Shown: positions 34,752 through 45,740, counted from the first letter of the stretch. The stretch: 64,000 nt of DNA from JBBQWR01 sp038210495 (GCA_038210495.1 JBBQWR010000010.1:1-64000); one strand, 5' to 3'. The notes: generated by a model not told the origin, from the letters alone. A program made the numbers and translations.

Positions 34752-35411
34752 ATGGTTCAGATCGCATTGATACGTCCGGGATCCACCGATTACGACGCCC
34801 AGGGTCGTATTCAAGGTAATTTAGGAATCCCGCTGAACGACGAGGGCCGCCAGCAGGCCTCCTCTGTCGTCGAATGTTTGAAAAGCAAATCGCTGACGGT
34901 ACTATATTCGTCAGCTTGCTGCTCGGCTCAAGAAACGGCCGAAGTTATCGGATCGGCGCTCGGGCTTCGGCCCAAAACGCTCGATCGGCTACACAACCTC
35001 AACCACGGGCTGTGGCAGGGGATGTTAATCGAAGATGTAAAGCGAAAGCAGCCGACGGTTTACCGCCAATGGCAAGAACATCCAGAGAACATTTGCCCGC
35101 CCGAGGGGGAAATGCTGGTTGCGGTTGAAAGCCGCGTTGCCCTGGTCATGGAGAAATTGCTCCGAAAGCACCGATTCGGCGTGGTCGGGCTCGTGGCGCC
35201 AGAGCCGCTCGCAAGCGTGATCCGACGGTGGATTTTGGGCGCGGAGATCGGCGATTTGTGGAAGGCGTCGAACGGCTGCAACCGAGTGGAGCTTTTTGAG
35301 CTGCCGACGGGGGCGCGGCGGCCTCGATCGCCCAGATTCGATTCGCCCGTAACCCGGGAGATGATTGTGACCGGCGCCGCCCTTCCGACGGCCGTCGCCA
35401 AGCCGAAATAG
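34752..35411 (+). CDS. Histidine-phosphatase-fold pseudoenzyme upstream of accD
   Basis: A 219-residue member of the phosphoglycerate mutase-like superfamily, recognisable from the fold pattern DYDAQGRIQGNLGIPLND, then SSACCSAQETAEVIGSALG and NLNHGLWQGM. The catalytic residues are not conserved: the RHG motif reads RPG (LIRPGSTDYD), the Arg of RAxQTA is Ser (SAQETA), and the late SHGG-type His is absent (GLVAPEPLASVIRRW). It is therefore unlikely to be a phosphatase or mutase. A good Shine-Dalgarno (AAAGGA) precedes the ATG. accD follows on the same strand after about 160 bp, so a regulatory or scaffolding role near fatty acid synthesis is possible. Confidence 0.75.
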   Translation: MVQIALIRPGSTDYDAQGRIQGNLGIPLNDEGRQQASSVVECLKSKSLTVLYSSACCSAQETAEVIGSALGLRPKTLDRLHNLNHGLWQGMLIEDVKRKQPTVYRQWQEHPENICPPEGEMLVAVESRVALVMEKLLRKHRFGVVGLVAPEPLASVIRRWILGAEIGDLWKASNGCNRVELFELPTGARRPRSPRFDSPVTREMIVTGAALPTAVAKPK

Positions 35412-35574
35412 CGGCGACGTCCCTTGGATTGTGCGTCAGTTGATAGCGTCAAATGCATGGCGATTGCGCGGCCACGCCTCGCGACAATCGGCGACCGCTG
35501 GGCAATCGATTAGAGGCCCCCATAAATTTACGGTCGAAAATGGGCTGGATGCCTGCACGCCTGAGGGACCATTC

Positions 35575-36438
35575 ATGGCAGTTGGAAATATTGAAACCAA
35601 TGGAAGCGAAGCATCTTCCATGAAGCAACCCAAATGGAACAAGCGCGGCGTTCCCGAGGGGCTGTTTCAACTTTGTCCCGGCTGCCAATCGACAATCTAT
35701 CGCAAAGAGGCCGAAAAACGGCAAAATACTTGTCCTAATTGCGATTACCACTGGTACGTGTCCGCTAAGCTTCGAATCCAACAAGTGCTGGACGAAGGCA
35801 CGTTCGAGGAGTGGTATGCCGACATCGAGCCGACCGACCCGCTAGGCTTTGCCGACAAAAAACCATATGCCGAGCGACTGAAGGCCGAGCAAAAACGAAC
35901 GGGACTGCGCGACGCGGCCATCGTGGGATCGGGCATGATTCGTGCTCGCCGTGTGGCCTTCGGCGTCACCGATTCGGCTTTCATCATGGGGAGCATGGGG
36001 TCCGTGGTCGGAGAGAAGCTAACTCGCCTGACCGAACGCGCCACCGAAGAGAAATCGCCGCTGATTATCATCAGCGGTTCCGGGGGCGGCGCGAGAATGC
36101 ACGAGGGCATTTTGTCGCTCATGCAGATGGCCAAGGTCTCGGCCGCGTTGGCTCGCCACAGCGAAGCCGGCGGGCTATTTATCTCGGTTCTCACCAATCC
36201 GACAATGGGTGGCGTCGCGGCCAGCTTCGCCTCGTTGGGGGACCTGATTTTCGCGGAGCCCAAAGCCCTAATCGGCTTTGCTGGGCCCCGGACAATTAAA
36301 GCCACGATTCGGATCGAGTTGCCAAAAGGCTTTCAAACCAGCGAATTCCTCCTCGAGCACGGCTTCATCGACCGCATCGTCCGCCGCGCCGATCTGAAAA
36401 GCGAAATCGCCCGCGTCATCGACTACTGCGGCAAGTAA
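35575..36438 (+). CDS. accD: Acetyl-CoA carboxylase, carboxyltransferase subunit beta
   Basis: About 287 residues from the ATG at 35575, which has GAGGGA upstream. With AccA it transfers CO2 from biotin carboxyl carrier protein to acetyl-CoA, making malonyl-CoA. A four-Cys zinc ribbon (C34-PG-C37 and C53-PN-C56) precedes the carboxyltransferase crotonase-like fold, with the signatures SGSGGGARMHEGILSLMQM and TNPTMGGVAASFASLGD, followed by FAGPRTI. The length is close to that of other bacterial AccD proteins. accA is not adjacent. Upstream lies the phosphatase-fold pseudoenzyme. Confidence 0.95.
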   Translation: MAVGNIETNGSEASSMKQPKWNKRGVPEGLFQLCPGCQSTIYRKEAEKRQNTCPNCDYHWYVSAKLRIQQVLDEGTFEEWYADIEPTDPLGFADKKPYAERLKAEQKRTGLRDAAIVGSGMIRARRVAFGVTDSAFIMGSMGSVVGEKLTRLTERATEEKSPLIIISGSGGGARMHEGILSLMQMAKVSAALARHSEAGGLFISVLTNPTMGGVAASFASLGDLIFAEPKALIGFAGPRTIKATIRIELPKGFQTSEFLLEHGFIDRIVRRADLKSEIARVIDYCGK

Positions 36439-36910
36439 CGCGCGGGAAGCATAAGGCCCCGGATAGCGGGCGCAAGTCGCGGTTTGCTTTTTTTATGCGG
36501 CTTGCCCCACCAAAAGCCGGCATAACGGTCAAGCCGAAGGCTCGGCCACATAGCCGCGGCATCCTGCTGCGTAGTTCCGAGCCGCTACCGCAGAGACGAT
36601 GTATCGTTGTCGACGACCTCGAATCTCCCACTATCGTCGTCCGTTGGGCAGCGACAACTCACGGGCCATCCGTTTACTGCGCAGCAAGATGCCGCGGCTA
36701 TGTGTCGCCATTGACAGCAGCGGCGAAATTCGGGTACAAGCCTGCTCACTTTTCTCGTCTGGTATCGGGATGCGTGGCGTCCTGCGCTGCAATCGGTTCA
36801 ACTCGATTGCTCGCTGGCAGAGCCATTCGCGTTGCCTGAACCTATCGTTCGCCAGATGTACGCGACATTAATAGTCCGGCCCAAGCAAGGATGCTGAAGG
36901 CGAGTCGTGG
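36439..36910. other. 472-bp spacer with weak terminator
   Basis: Right after accD, GCAAG-TCGCGG-TTTGC followed by seven T residues (36470-36494 region) may end transcription, though its stem is only about 5 bp. A palindromic element occupies 36547-36704. No convincing gene was seen. Confidence 0.45.
36547..36704. repeat. CATAGCCGCGGCATCCTGC inverted repeat
   Basis: The left arm CATAGCCGCGGCATCCTGC (from 36549) and right arm GCAGCAAGATGCCGCGGCTA (from 36681) are inverted copies with one mismatch, separated by about 110 bp. A single matching arm, AAGCAGGATGCCGCGGCTAT, also occurs at 26885-26904. Confidence 0.75.
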
Positions 36911-39400
36911 ATGGCTGCCAAACAGATCAAAGCTAATCCGTCGGCGGCAAAAACTGGCGGTTCCCCCGGCAAATCAACCGGAAAGGCCACCGCCGGGCTG
37001 TCTCGCCGCGCAAAAATCGCCGCGATCTTGGGCGCGTTGACTATTGGCGCCAACCTCGCCGGGCTGGTCTTTTTCTTGAACCTCAAGCCGAAGCCCACGG
37101 GTCCCGCCCCGAGGATAGATTATCTCGCGAAAGCCCTGGCGGCACTCGACCGCGGCAATTACAGCGATGCTCGGCGATTGGCCAAGCTCTCCGGCGAACA
37201 ATTGAACTCCGAAGCGACCGAATCGGGCGGCCCCAGTTTCGTGCTCGGCGTCGTCACGGCGATGGAAGCCGACGCGCTGTGGGAAGACGATCAGCGGCGC
37301 TATTATCTGCTGGCCTCGCGCCAGTTGGATGAAGCCCGGCAGAAGGGCTTTCCGGCCGAGCGCGAGGGGCAGGGACTTTACCTGCTGGGCAAGAGTCTGT
37401 GCAAGAGCCGAGAATACACGGCCAGTCGCGCGTACCTGGAACAAGCTTTAAGCTCGTTCCCCGATCAAGCAACGGAAATTCACGGGCTCCTGGCCAGGGC
37501 TTATATGCTGGGACCCCATCCCGATTTGAAACTGGCCCAGGAGCACAACACGGCGTATTTAGCCGATAGTCAGTTGGCTCGCGCGGACCGATTCGACGGA
37601 ATACTCACCAAGGGCCAAATTCTTTTCAAATCCGGCAAGCCAGACGAGTGCCTCAAGCTGTTGGCCGATATCCCGGCCGATGTGCCGGCGTCGGCCGACG
37701 CGAATGTGCTCCGCGGTCAACTCTTGATGCGAGTCGCCGAAAAGTTGAAGGCCGACGGAGGCGAATCGCCCACCGCCGACCAGCAAAAGGCCCTATCGCA
37801 AAAGTATCGGGAGGCGATCGATATTCTTCGCCAGGCCCAGACTCGCGGCCGGTTCGACCAGCGAGTCGCCCCGCAATCGATGTACTTGATCGGCGAATGT
37901 TTCTTGGCGATGGACGACACCCGGGCGGCCCTCGACCAGTTTCGCCGGACTCAGGAAGCGTTTCCCGAGAGTGTCGAGGGGATCGCCGGCGCATTCCAAG
38001 CGGCCGATCTGCACCGCAAACTCAATCAAGACGACGAGGCGATTGCCGCCTATCGCCGCGCCGCTCAAACGATCGGCGACCCGGCCGAGTTTCGCAATCC
38101 GCTCATCTCGCTCGACAACGCTCGGCAGCGTTTGATGGATGCCTATTTGACTTACCTCAAGTCCGATCGCTTCGAGATGGCCGAGTCGATCGTGAGCGTC
38201 ATGGTTCCGCTGTTCCCGCGTCAACGGCAGCTCGAGCTTGCCGCTCAAACGTACGAGGCCTGGGCCACGGCCCTGAACGTCGAAGCGGACAAAGCGCCGG
38301 CCGCCGACTCGCGCGAGATCGCCCGAAGCGCACGGGCCAAGTATCGCAAGGCGGGCGAAAACTACCGCCAGTTGGCCGAAGTCGAATTGGCCACCCGCAC
38401 GTATCCGGACTACGTTTGGGCAAGCGCCGAATCCCTGCTGGCCGGTCACAATTTCCGGGGCGCGGTGAATATGTACGAGGAGTACCTGCGCTACGAGCTT
38501 CGTCGTCGCCGCCCACGAGCGCTGTTAAGTCTCGGCGAGGCACAGCTAGCGCTCGAGAATTTCGATAGAGCCCTGGAGTCGCTTAACGAGTGCATCTTGG
38601 GCTATCCGTCGGACGCGGCCAGTTATCGGGCTCGGTTGTTGGCCGCCAGGGCTCATATCGAAAAAGGAAATAGCGACGACGCCGAAAAATTGCTTCGCGA
38701 AAATCTCGAGGACGGCTATCTGACCCCCAAGAGCTTCGAGTGGCGGGACTCGCTCTTCGCGTATGCGATCCTGCTCCAATCGCAAAAACGGGACGAAGAA
38801 GCCATTCCGCGGTTGGAAGAATTCGTCGAGCGATATCCCGATTCGCCGCAGGTCATCAATGCCCGATATCTGATGGCCGAATCGTATCGCCGCAGCGCTC
38901 GGATTCCCGCCGACAAGCTGGCTACCGATACGATCGAGACATCGCGGATCGCTCACAACAAGCAAATGCAACAGTTGCTGACCAGCGCCATCGATCAATA
39001 CGTCGAGGTGCAGAATCTACTGACGCGCCGGCAGCAGCAAACCGACCTGGACCGTTCGGAACAAGCCATCCTGCGGAACTGCTATTTCGCGCGCGGCGCC
39101 GCGCTGTATGAGATGGGCCGGTACGACGACGCGATTCACGCCTATTCGGATGTGACCAACCACTATCAGCGGCGGCCCGAGGCGCTCGAGGCCTTGATGC
39201 AAATCGCGGCCTGCTATCGTCGGCTAGGCAAGCCCGACGAGGCGTATGGCACGTTGCAACAAGCCAAAGTCATGCTCACGAGAGTTCCCAACGACGCGAA
39301 CTTCACCGAAACGACCAACTACTCGCGGCAACAGTGGTCCGACGTGCTCGCTTGGTACGCGGGCCTTTCGAACAAAGGACAGCCCCGGGGTCAGAACTAG
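36911..39400 (+). CDS. Membrane-anchored tetratricopeptide repeat protein
   Basis: An 829-residue protein. The first 30 residues are basic and low-complexity (Ala/Lys/Gly/Ser), followed by one hydrophobic segment (about 37-57, AAILGALTIGANLAGLVFFLN), giving a single membrane anchor with the bulk outside the cytoplasm. The rest is a series of TPR helices with the usual A/L/Y pattern, e.g. ALAALDRGNYSDARRLAKL, EYLRYELRRRRPRALLSLGE and GAALYEMGRYDDAIHAYSD. TPR proteins of this build scaffold protein complexes. It stands just upstream of the flagellar cluster on the same strand, but no flagellar link can be proven. Confidence 0.8.
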   Translation: MAAKQIKANPSAAKTGGSPGKSTGKATAGLSRRAKIAAILGALTIGANLAGLVFFLNLKPKPTGPAPRIDYLAKALAALDRGNYSDARRLAKLSGEQLNSEATESGGPSFVLGVVTAMEADALWEDDQRRYYLLASRQLDEARQKGFPAEREGQGLYLLGKSLCKSREYTASRAYLEQALSSFPDQATEIHGLLARAYMLGPHPDLKLAQEHNTAYLADSQLARADRFDGILTKGQILFKSGKPDECLKLLADIPADVPASADANVLRGQLLMRVAEKLKADGGESPTADQQKALSQKYREAIDILRQAQTRGRFDQRVAPQSMYLIGECFLAMDDTRAALDQFRRTQEAFPESVEGIAGAFQAADLHRKLNQDDEAIAAYRRAAQTIGDPAEFRNPLISLDNARQRLMDAYLTYLKSDRFEMAESIVSVMVPLFPRQRQLELAAQTYEAWATALNVEADKAPAADSREIARSARAKYRKAGENYRQLAEVELATRTYPDYVWASAESLLAGHNFRGAVNMYEEYLRYELRRRRPRALLSLGEAQLALENFDRALESLNECILGYPSDAASYRARLLAARAHIEKGNSDDAEKLLRENLEDGYLTPKSFEWRDSLFAYAILLQSQKRDEEAIPRLEEFVERYPDSPQVINARYLMAESYRRSARIPADKLATDTIETSRIAHNKQMQQLLTSAIDQYVEVQNLLTRRQQQTDLDRSEQAILRNCYFARGAALYEMGRYDDAIHAYSDVTNHYQRRPEALEALMQIAACYRRLGKPDEAYGTLQQAKVMLTRVPNDANFTETTNYSRQQWSDVLAWYAGLSNKGQPRGQN

Positions 39401-39548
39401 GAGCGGGCGCGGACGCCAATTTTTTCACTCGTTTTCCACGTAATCGATGCGAATCGTTTCACGCACTGTCGCGTGTCCCTGATATCGACGCGGCTCATTG
39501 AAAACTTTCGCCCTTCACCGAAAACAAATTTACTCAGCCGTCGAATTC

Positions 39549-40007
39549 ATGTCCTCACTCGAGACTGACATCTTGGCGCAGCTCATCGGCAACAAGCACG
39601 AGTTGCTGGTGCAACTGCGCGACGCCGGTCGGCGGCAATTGGAGTTGATTGAGGCTGGCGATATGACCCAACTGCTTAGGCTCCTATCGAGCAAACAACG
39701 AGTGCTCGGCGGCTTGCAGGACGTCGAGCGACGGATCGATCCATTTCGCGGTCAAAATCCGGACCAGCGAATCTGGCGGACGCCGGCCGAGCGAGATCGT
39801 TGTTCGCAAATGTCGGCTCAGTGCGAACTGCTCCTGGCGGAAGTTGTCGAGGGGGAGAAGCGGGGCGAGGCCCGATTGACCAGCCACCAAGATCGAACCG
39901 CGGCCCAATTGGAACTCGCCCAGCATGCTTCCCAAGCGCGCGCGGCCTATGTGGACCTGGCGCCCGCAAGCGCCTATGGGCATCTCGATCTCTCGTCCGA
40001 AAGTTGA
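39549..40007 (+). CDS. FlgN-like helical protein (putative flagellar chaperone)
   Basis: About 152 residues from the ATG at 39549 (MSSLETDILAQLIGNKHEL). The layout is a long alpha-helical hairpin with the pattern LQLRDAGRRQLELIEAGDMTQLL then LLSSKQRVLGGLQDVE, which resembles FlgN, the export chaperone for hook-filament junction proteins FlgK and FlgL. Identity in FlgN proteins is always low, so this is supported mainly by pattern and by position ahead of the flagellar kinase, activator and flgB. Its stop is 9 bp before the next gene. Confidence 0.45.
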   Translation: MSSLETDILAQLIGNKHELLVQLRDAGRRQLELIEAGDMTQLLRLLSSKQRVLGGLQDVERRIDPFRGQNPDQRIWRTPAERDRCSQMSAQCELLLAEVVEGEKRGEARLTSHQDRTAAQLELAQHASQARAAYVDLAPASAYGHLDLSSES

Positions 40008-40016
40008 GGCCGTTTT

Positions 40017-40891
40017 ATGCATGACCCCTTAAACTCTGCAAGCATCGACCCCATCGAGCTCGATGCGTCGGCCGATTTGCAAACCGTGCTCGCCGCTTGG
40101 CATGGCGCCACGGTGCGGCTCGAGCAGACGCACGAGGCGCTGCGGAGCGAAGTTCAGCGGCTGACCTGCGAACTGGAAGCCAAGAATCGCGAGTTGGCTC
40201 GCAAAAACCGGTTGGCCGACATCGGGCAGATGGCGTCGCATGTGGCCCATGAGGTGCGCAACAGTCTGGTGCCGGTGACGCTTTATCTCAGTTTGCTGAA
40301 ACGGCGATTGTCGGACGACTCCGGCAGCCGCGACATTTTGGAAAAGATTTCTTCGGGTTTCACGAATCTGGAGGCGACGGTGGGCGACCTGTTGCATTTC
40401 ACGGCCGATCGCGACCCCCGTTGGCAAACGGTTGACATTCGCAAACTGGTCGACGATGTGCTGGACTCGATCGCGCCCCAGCTTGAGGCCCAGGGGATCG
40501 TAACGGTCGTCGACGTGCCGGATAACCATTCGGTTCGCGCCGATCGCGACATGCTCCGCCGGGCGATTTTGAACCTCTCGCTCAACTCGCTGGAAGCGAT
40601 GATCGACGGCGGCGAGCTTGTGATCACTTCGTTCCTCGGCGCCAACGGCTTGGAGCTGGAGATCGCCGACTCGGGTCCCGGATTGTCGGATCAAGCGCTC
40701 TCGCGAGCGTTCGAACCGTTTTTCACCACCAAAAGCCACGGCACCGGCCTGGGCCTGGCGATCGTCGATCGAATCGCCGAAGCGCACGGCGGCGCCGTCT
40801 TGGCCGCCAATTGTCCCGAAGGGGGCGCCGCCTTCACGATCTGCATTCCCACTTATTGGCAGTCGCAAACGCAAACGTTAAGGGTCGCCGC

Positions 40892-40895
<4 letters not shown>
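40017..40895 (+). CDS. Cytoplasmic sensor histidine kinase of the flagellar regulon (FlrB/FleS/AtoS-like)
   Basis: A 292-residue kinase without membrane segments. A short coiled coil (about 31-64) leads to HisKA with H78 in ASHVAHEVRNSLVPV and a HATPase with NLSLNSLEAMIDGG, DSGPGLSDQAL, FFTTKSHGTGLGLAIVDRI. It has no PAS domain. Its stop overlaps the start of the sigma-54 activator as ATGA, so the two are translated together and are almost surely a cognate pair. The closest functional analogues are FleS/FlrB, which act on FleR/FlrC in the second tier of the flagellar cascade. Confidence 0.9.
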
Positions 40896-42355
<1,460 letters not shown>

Positions 42356-42540
42356 CAATCGGCAAAATCGGCCGGTTCCTCACGCGCAAAAATTGCCGCA
42401 TTGCGGGGATCGGCGGAAATCGGTATCCAAGCAGTCCAGAACTCGAAGCGTCGACCACACTTCCTAATTTCGTTGATTGACACAGATTACGGCGATTCGA
42501 GACCCCAGACAGTTTAGGCGATTGAGCGAGATTGAGGACG

Positions 42541-42556
42541 CGGCACGGGAGTTGCC
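42541..42556 (+). promoter_or_regulatory. Sigma-54 (RpoN) promoter upstream of flgB
   Basis: CGGCACGGGAGTTGCC matches the sigma-54 consensus TGGCACG-N4-TTGC: GG (42542-42543) and GC (42554-42555) are exactly 10 bp apart, and the CACG and TTGC elements are intact. It lies about 66 bp before the flgB ATG and after the stop of a sigma-54 activator. The 265-bp spacer would also give room for activator sites. Confidence 0.75.
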
Positions 42557-42621
42557 GAGGTACGGGTCCAATACATCGAACGCTTGTAATCGACAAGACC
42601 AGCAAGCGACGGAAACAGCGT

Positions 42622-43062
42622 ATGCTGCCGACATTATTTAGCTCGTCCTCAATTCCTATCCTGGAGCAGGTCGTCAATTTTTCCGAAGCGCGGCATAACG
42701 TGCTGGCCGGCAATATCGCCAACATGGACACGCCGGGCTACAAAGCCAGCGATCTGTCGCCTGTCAAGTTTCAGGCTCAGTTGAAAGAGGCCGTCGAGTC
42801 GCAGCGCAATCGATCGCAATTTCCGGCGAGCAATATCGCCGGCGCCAACAACCCGATCTCGAGCCAGGAGAGTGATAGCAATAATTCATTCGCCGATATT
42901 CGCGAAACGATGCACAGCCTGACGTACCTCGACGAGAGCGACGTGGATATGGAACATCAGGTCGCCGAGTTGACCAAGAACCAAGTGCAGCACAATTTGG
43001 CTTTGACGATCATGACTCAACAATTCCGACTTTTGCAAGCGGCCATCAGCGAACGTGCATAA
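42622..43062 (+). CDS. flgB: Flagellar basal-body rod protein FlgB
   Basis: A 146-residue rod protein from the ATG at 42622. The N-terminal motif ARHNVLAGNIANMDTPGYK is the signature shared by rod and hook proteins, and the C-terminal helix MEHQVAELTKNQVQHNLALTIM matches FlgB. FlgB with FlgC, FlgF and FlgG builds the rod. It is the first structural gene after the sigma-54 promoter. A palindromic repeat follows in the spacer before flgC. Confidence 0.95.
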   Translation: MLPTLFSSSSIPILEQVVNFSEARHNVLAGNIANMDTPGYKASDLSPVKFQAQLKEAVESQRNRSQFPASNIAGANNPISSQESDSNNSFADIRETMHSLTYLDESDVDMEHQVAELTKNQVQHNLALTIMTQQFRLLQAAISERA

Positions 43063-43107
43063 CAGAATCCGCTCGATTCGATAGTTGAGGAAGAGGTTGA
43101 ACCACTC

Positions 43108-43148
43108 CCCTGGGCTTCGGCGACGACGCCTCCAGCCCCGGCCACCCG
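43108..43148. repeat. Dispersed palindromic element, copy D (half)
   Basis: CCTGGGCTTCGGCGACGACG followed by CCTCCAGCCCCGGCCACCC is the reverse complement of the left half of the element at 12.15 kb. Only this half is present. It lies between flgB and flgC. Confidence 0.75.
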
Positions 43149-43195
43149 AATTTTTGTGACGGATTTTTTAGAATTCCGACGACAAGGAAGTCGCC

Positions 43196-43618
43196 ATGTT
43201 CACATCGCTCGACATCAGCACCAGTGCTCTGATTGCGCAGCGCACCCGGCTCGACGCGATTTCCGCCAACATCGCGAACATTTCCACGACGCACAACGAA
43301 GCAGGGCAAGCGGAAGCGTATCAACCGCGGTTCGTCGTCTTTCGGCCCGATGAACTCAATCGCACGCCCGAGGGCGCCGTGGGCGTAAAGATCGATTCGA
43401 TCGAAACGTCGCAACAAGATCCCCGCTGGGTCTATCAACCCGGCAATCCCGACGCGCAGAAGGAAGGCAAGCATCAGGGCTACGTCGCCTATCCCAATAT
43501 CAACATGACTGGCGAGTTCGTCGACGCCATGAACGCTACCCGCGCCTACGAAGCCAACATCGGCGTTATCGAAGCGACCAAAAGCATGATGGCCCAAACG
43601 CTCAAGATCATCGGCTGA
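43196..43618 (+). CDS. flgC: Flagellar basal-body rod protein FlgC
   Basis: A 140-residue rod protein. It starts MFTSLDISTSALIAQRTRL and has the rod-family segment DAISANIANISTTHNEAG; the C-terminal YPNINMTGEFVDAMNATRAY and YEANIGVIEATKSMMAQTL are diagnostic of FlgC. It follows flgB as in most flagellar operons. Confidence 0.96.
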   Translation: MFTSLDISTSALIAQRTRLDAISANIANISTTHNEAGQAEAYQPRFVVFRPDELNRTPEGAVGVKIDSIETSQQDPRWVYQPGNPDAQKEGKHQGYVAYPNINMTGEFVDAMNATRAYEANIGVIEATKSMMAQTLKIIG

Positions 43619-43644
43619 CAACACATTCCGCGGCGGCAATCGGC

Positions 43645-43968
43645 ATGAACACCATCACCAGTCTGACAACGATCGCGACTCCCTCGACGGCTTCCGGCGC
43701 CGGCATTTCGTCCCTGCCCGGCGCGTCGAAAGCCGGGGCCAGCGAATCGTCGTCGTTCAAGAACATGCTGCTCGATTCGATCAAGCAGGTGAACAGCATG
43801 CAGCAAGACGCCGATCACGCCGTCGAAAGTTTGTTCACCGGCGGCGACGCTAATCCGGCCGAGGTGCTGACCGCCGTGCAAAAAGCCGATCTGGCGTTCC
43901 GCACGATGATGCAAATTCGCAATAAGCTTTCCGCGGCCTATGACGAAATCAAAAATATCCGAATTTAA
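43645..43968 (+). CDS. fliE: Flagellar hook-basal body protein FliE
   Basis: A 107-residue protein that links the MS ring to the rod. The C-terminal pattern SSFKNMLLDSIKQVNSMQQD and NPAEVLTAVQKADLAFRTMM, then QIRNKLSAAYDEIKNIRI, is typical. Residues 1-35 are Ser/Thr/Gly-rich and disordered. The gene order flgB-flgC-fliE-fliF is the standard core. Confidence 0.95.
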   Translation: MNTITSLTTIATPSTASGAGISSLPGASKAGASESSSFKNMLLDSIKQVNSMQQDADHAVESLFTGGDANPAEVLTAVQKADLAFRTMMQIRNKLSAAYDEIKNIRI

Positions 43969-43990
43969 GAGGGCCGTAATCCTCGCATAA

Positions 43991-44015
43991 TAGCCCCCGG
44001 CGAGTCGCCGGCGGG
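43991..44015. repeat. TAGCCCCCGGCGAG hairpin before fliF
   Basis: TAGCCCCCGGCGAGTCGCC followed by GGCGGG forms a short hairpin in the fliE-fliF spacer. A near-identical word occurs at 45764-45787 before fliG, so this is a small dispersed repeat. Confidence 0.65.
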
Positions 44016-44057
44016 ACAAACCGACAGACCACCTCCTAAACCGCTCCACCGCCGCTT

Positions 44058-45740
44058 ATGGATTTCTTCAACCGCGCCCTGGCGCAAATCACCGATCTGT
44101 TTCGCTCGATGACTCCGGGCGCCCGCATTACGGCCGGGCTGCTCCTAGCAGTCGTCGTCGTCAGTCTCGGCTATCTGTTCAATCATCAATCCACTAGCGC
44201 CGACGCCTTTTTGCTCGGCGGAGATTCCGTCCCCTCGACGCAGTTGTCGACGATCGAAGCCGCATTCGCCAAGGCGAAGCTGAGCGGCTACGAGATCGAC
44301 GCCGGCCATCGCATCCACGTGCCGTCGGCTCAGAAGGCCGCCTACATGGCCGCGCTCGCCGACGCCAACGCACTTCCCAAGGGCTTTGGCGACCATTTGA
44401 TTTCGATGGTCAAGGACGGTGGGTTTTTCCCCTCGATGTACAAGCAAAAGGAAATGCAGAAAATTGGACTCGAACGCGAACTGTCGCAGATCATTAGCTC
44501 GATGCGGGGCATCGAAAGCGCGGCCGTCATGTACGACATCCAAACCGAGGTCGGACTGCACGACAAGCCGCTGGCCAAGACGGCGTCCGTCAGCGTCAAA
44601 CCGCAAGGGGGCGACCCGCTCGAAGAAGACCGCGTGCGTTCGATCCGGCAACTCGTCGCCGGCGCGATCGGTTGCAAGCCGACGGACGTGTCGGTCGTCG
44701 ACATGAACACCGATCGAACGTTCGCCGCCGGTGGCAGCGGCGGTAGCTCGGGCTCGGTGGACAATCAATACGGCGCCGCGAAGCGAATGTACGAAAAAGA
44801 TTGGCAAGAAAAAATCCGCAACGCCCTGTCGTATGTTCCCAACGTGGTCGTAGCGACGAATGTCGACGTCAATCCCGAGGTCGAATCCAAGAAGGACGTC
44901 GTCAGCGTCGATCCCAAGCCGGTGCCGGTCAGTGTCTCCGAAGACACCACGACCTCGACCACCAGCAGCAACCCGGTGGGCGGCCCGCCGGGCGCGGCTT
45001 CCAATGGCCTGAGCAATCGACCGGCCTCGATTACCGCCGGAAATAACCAAAAGAGCGATCAAGAAGTCAGCAAGACGCGGCAGACCAATGTCGTCGGTCA
45101 ATCCACGACTTCGCAAGTGTTGGCCGGGCTGACCCCCGCACGAGTCAGCGTCACGATCGGCGTTCCCAGCAGCTATTACGAAAACATTTGGCGGGAGCGG
45201 AATCCAACGCCGGTCGGAAGCCCGCCGAAAACGCCCGAGCCGCAGCAATTGGCCCAAATCGAAACGACTGAGAGCAAGAAGATTCACGAATTCGTCGTGC
45301 AGTTGCTGCCCGTGCAGTTGACGCCCGACAAAGTCGATCCGGACAAGCTCGTGCAGGTATCGACGTTTCAGCACATCGCGTCGACACCGATCGCCCTGCC
45401 GACGATCGCCGAGCAGGGACTGTTTTGGCTGAGCCAATACTGGTCGACCCTTGGCATGATTGGCCTAGGTATGGCCAGCCTCGTGATGCTCCGTTCGATG
45501 ACGAAAACTTCGCCGGCGAGCGCGCAATCGAGCAGCGAGTCGGCTGCCGAAGCGATCGCGGAAGAAGCCGACGCGGGTCAGGAGCCCGCGACAGCGCAAA
45601 TGCCTTCCGAAGCGGCTGCTCGACTCAAGCGTCGCGCGAAGTCGGGGCCATCGCTCCGGGACGATTTGGTGGAGATCGTTCGAGAGGATCCCGACGCGGC
45701 GGCGAACATCCTTAGAAACTGGATCGGCACGGCCACCTAA
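44058..45740 (+). CDS. fliF: Flagellar MS-ring protein FliF
   Basis: A 560-residue membrane protein that forms the MS ring. The first transmembrane helix is at about 23-42 (ITAGLLLAVVVVSLGYLF); ring-building motifs follow (ERELSQIISSMRGIESA, KTASVSVKPQGG, then ATNVDVNPEVESKK). The second helix is near 460-475. The C-terminal cytoplasmic tail (LVEIVREDPDAAANILRNWI) is the FliG-binding element. A Ser/Thr/Pro/Gly-rich stretch of about 70 residues in the middle is longer than usual. Confidence 0.95.
   Translation: MDFFNRALAQITDLFRSMTPGARITAGLLLAVVVVSLGYLFNHQSTSADAFLLGGDSVPSTQLSTIEAAFAKAKLSGYEIDAGHRIHVPSAQKAAYMAALADANALPKGFGDHLISMVKDGGFFPSMYKQKEMQKIGLERELSQIISSMRGIESAAVMYDIQTEVGLHDKPLAKTASVSVKPQGGDPLEEDRVRSIRQLVAGAIGCKPTDVSVVDMNTDRTFAAGGSGGSSGSVDNQYGAAKRMYEKDWQEKIRNALSYVPNVVVATNVDVNPEVESKKDVVSVDPKPVPVSVSEDTTTSTTSSNPVGGPPGAASNGLSNRPASITAGNNQKSDQEVSKTRQTNVVGQSTTSQVLAGLTPARVSVTIGVPSSYYENIWRERNPTPVGSPPKTPEPQQLAQIETTESKKIHEFVVQLLPVQLTPDKVDPDKLVQVSTFQHIASTPIALPTIAEQGLFWLSQYWSTLGMIGLGMASLVMLRSMTKTSPASAQSSSESAAEAIAEEADAGQEPATAQMPSEAAARLKRRAKSGPSLRDDLVEIVREDPDAAANILRNWIGTAT

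Noticed and set aside
44145..45437. A 430-codon minus-strand open frame opposite fliF
   Set aside because: The length is due to codon bias; the sequence lacks any recognisable domain and fliF is certain.
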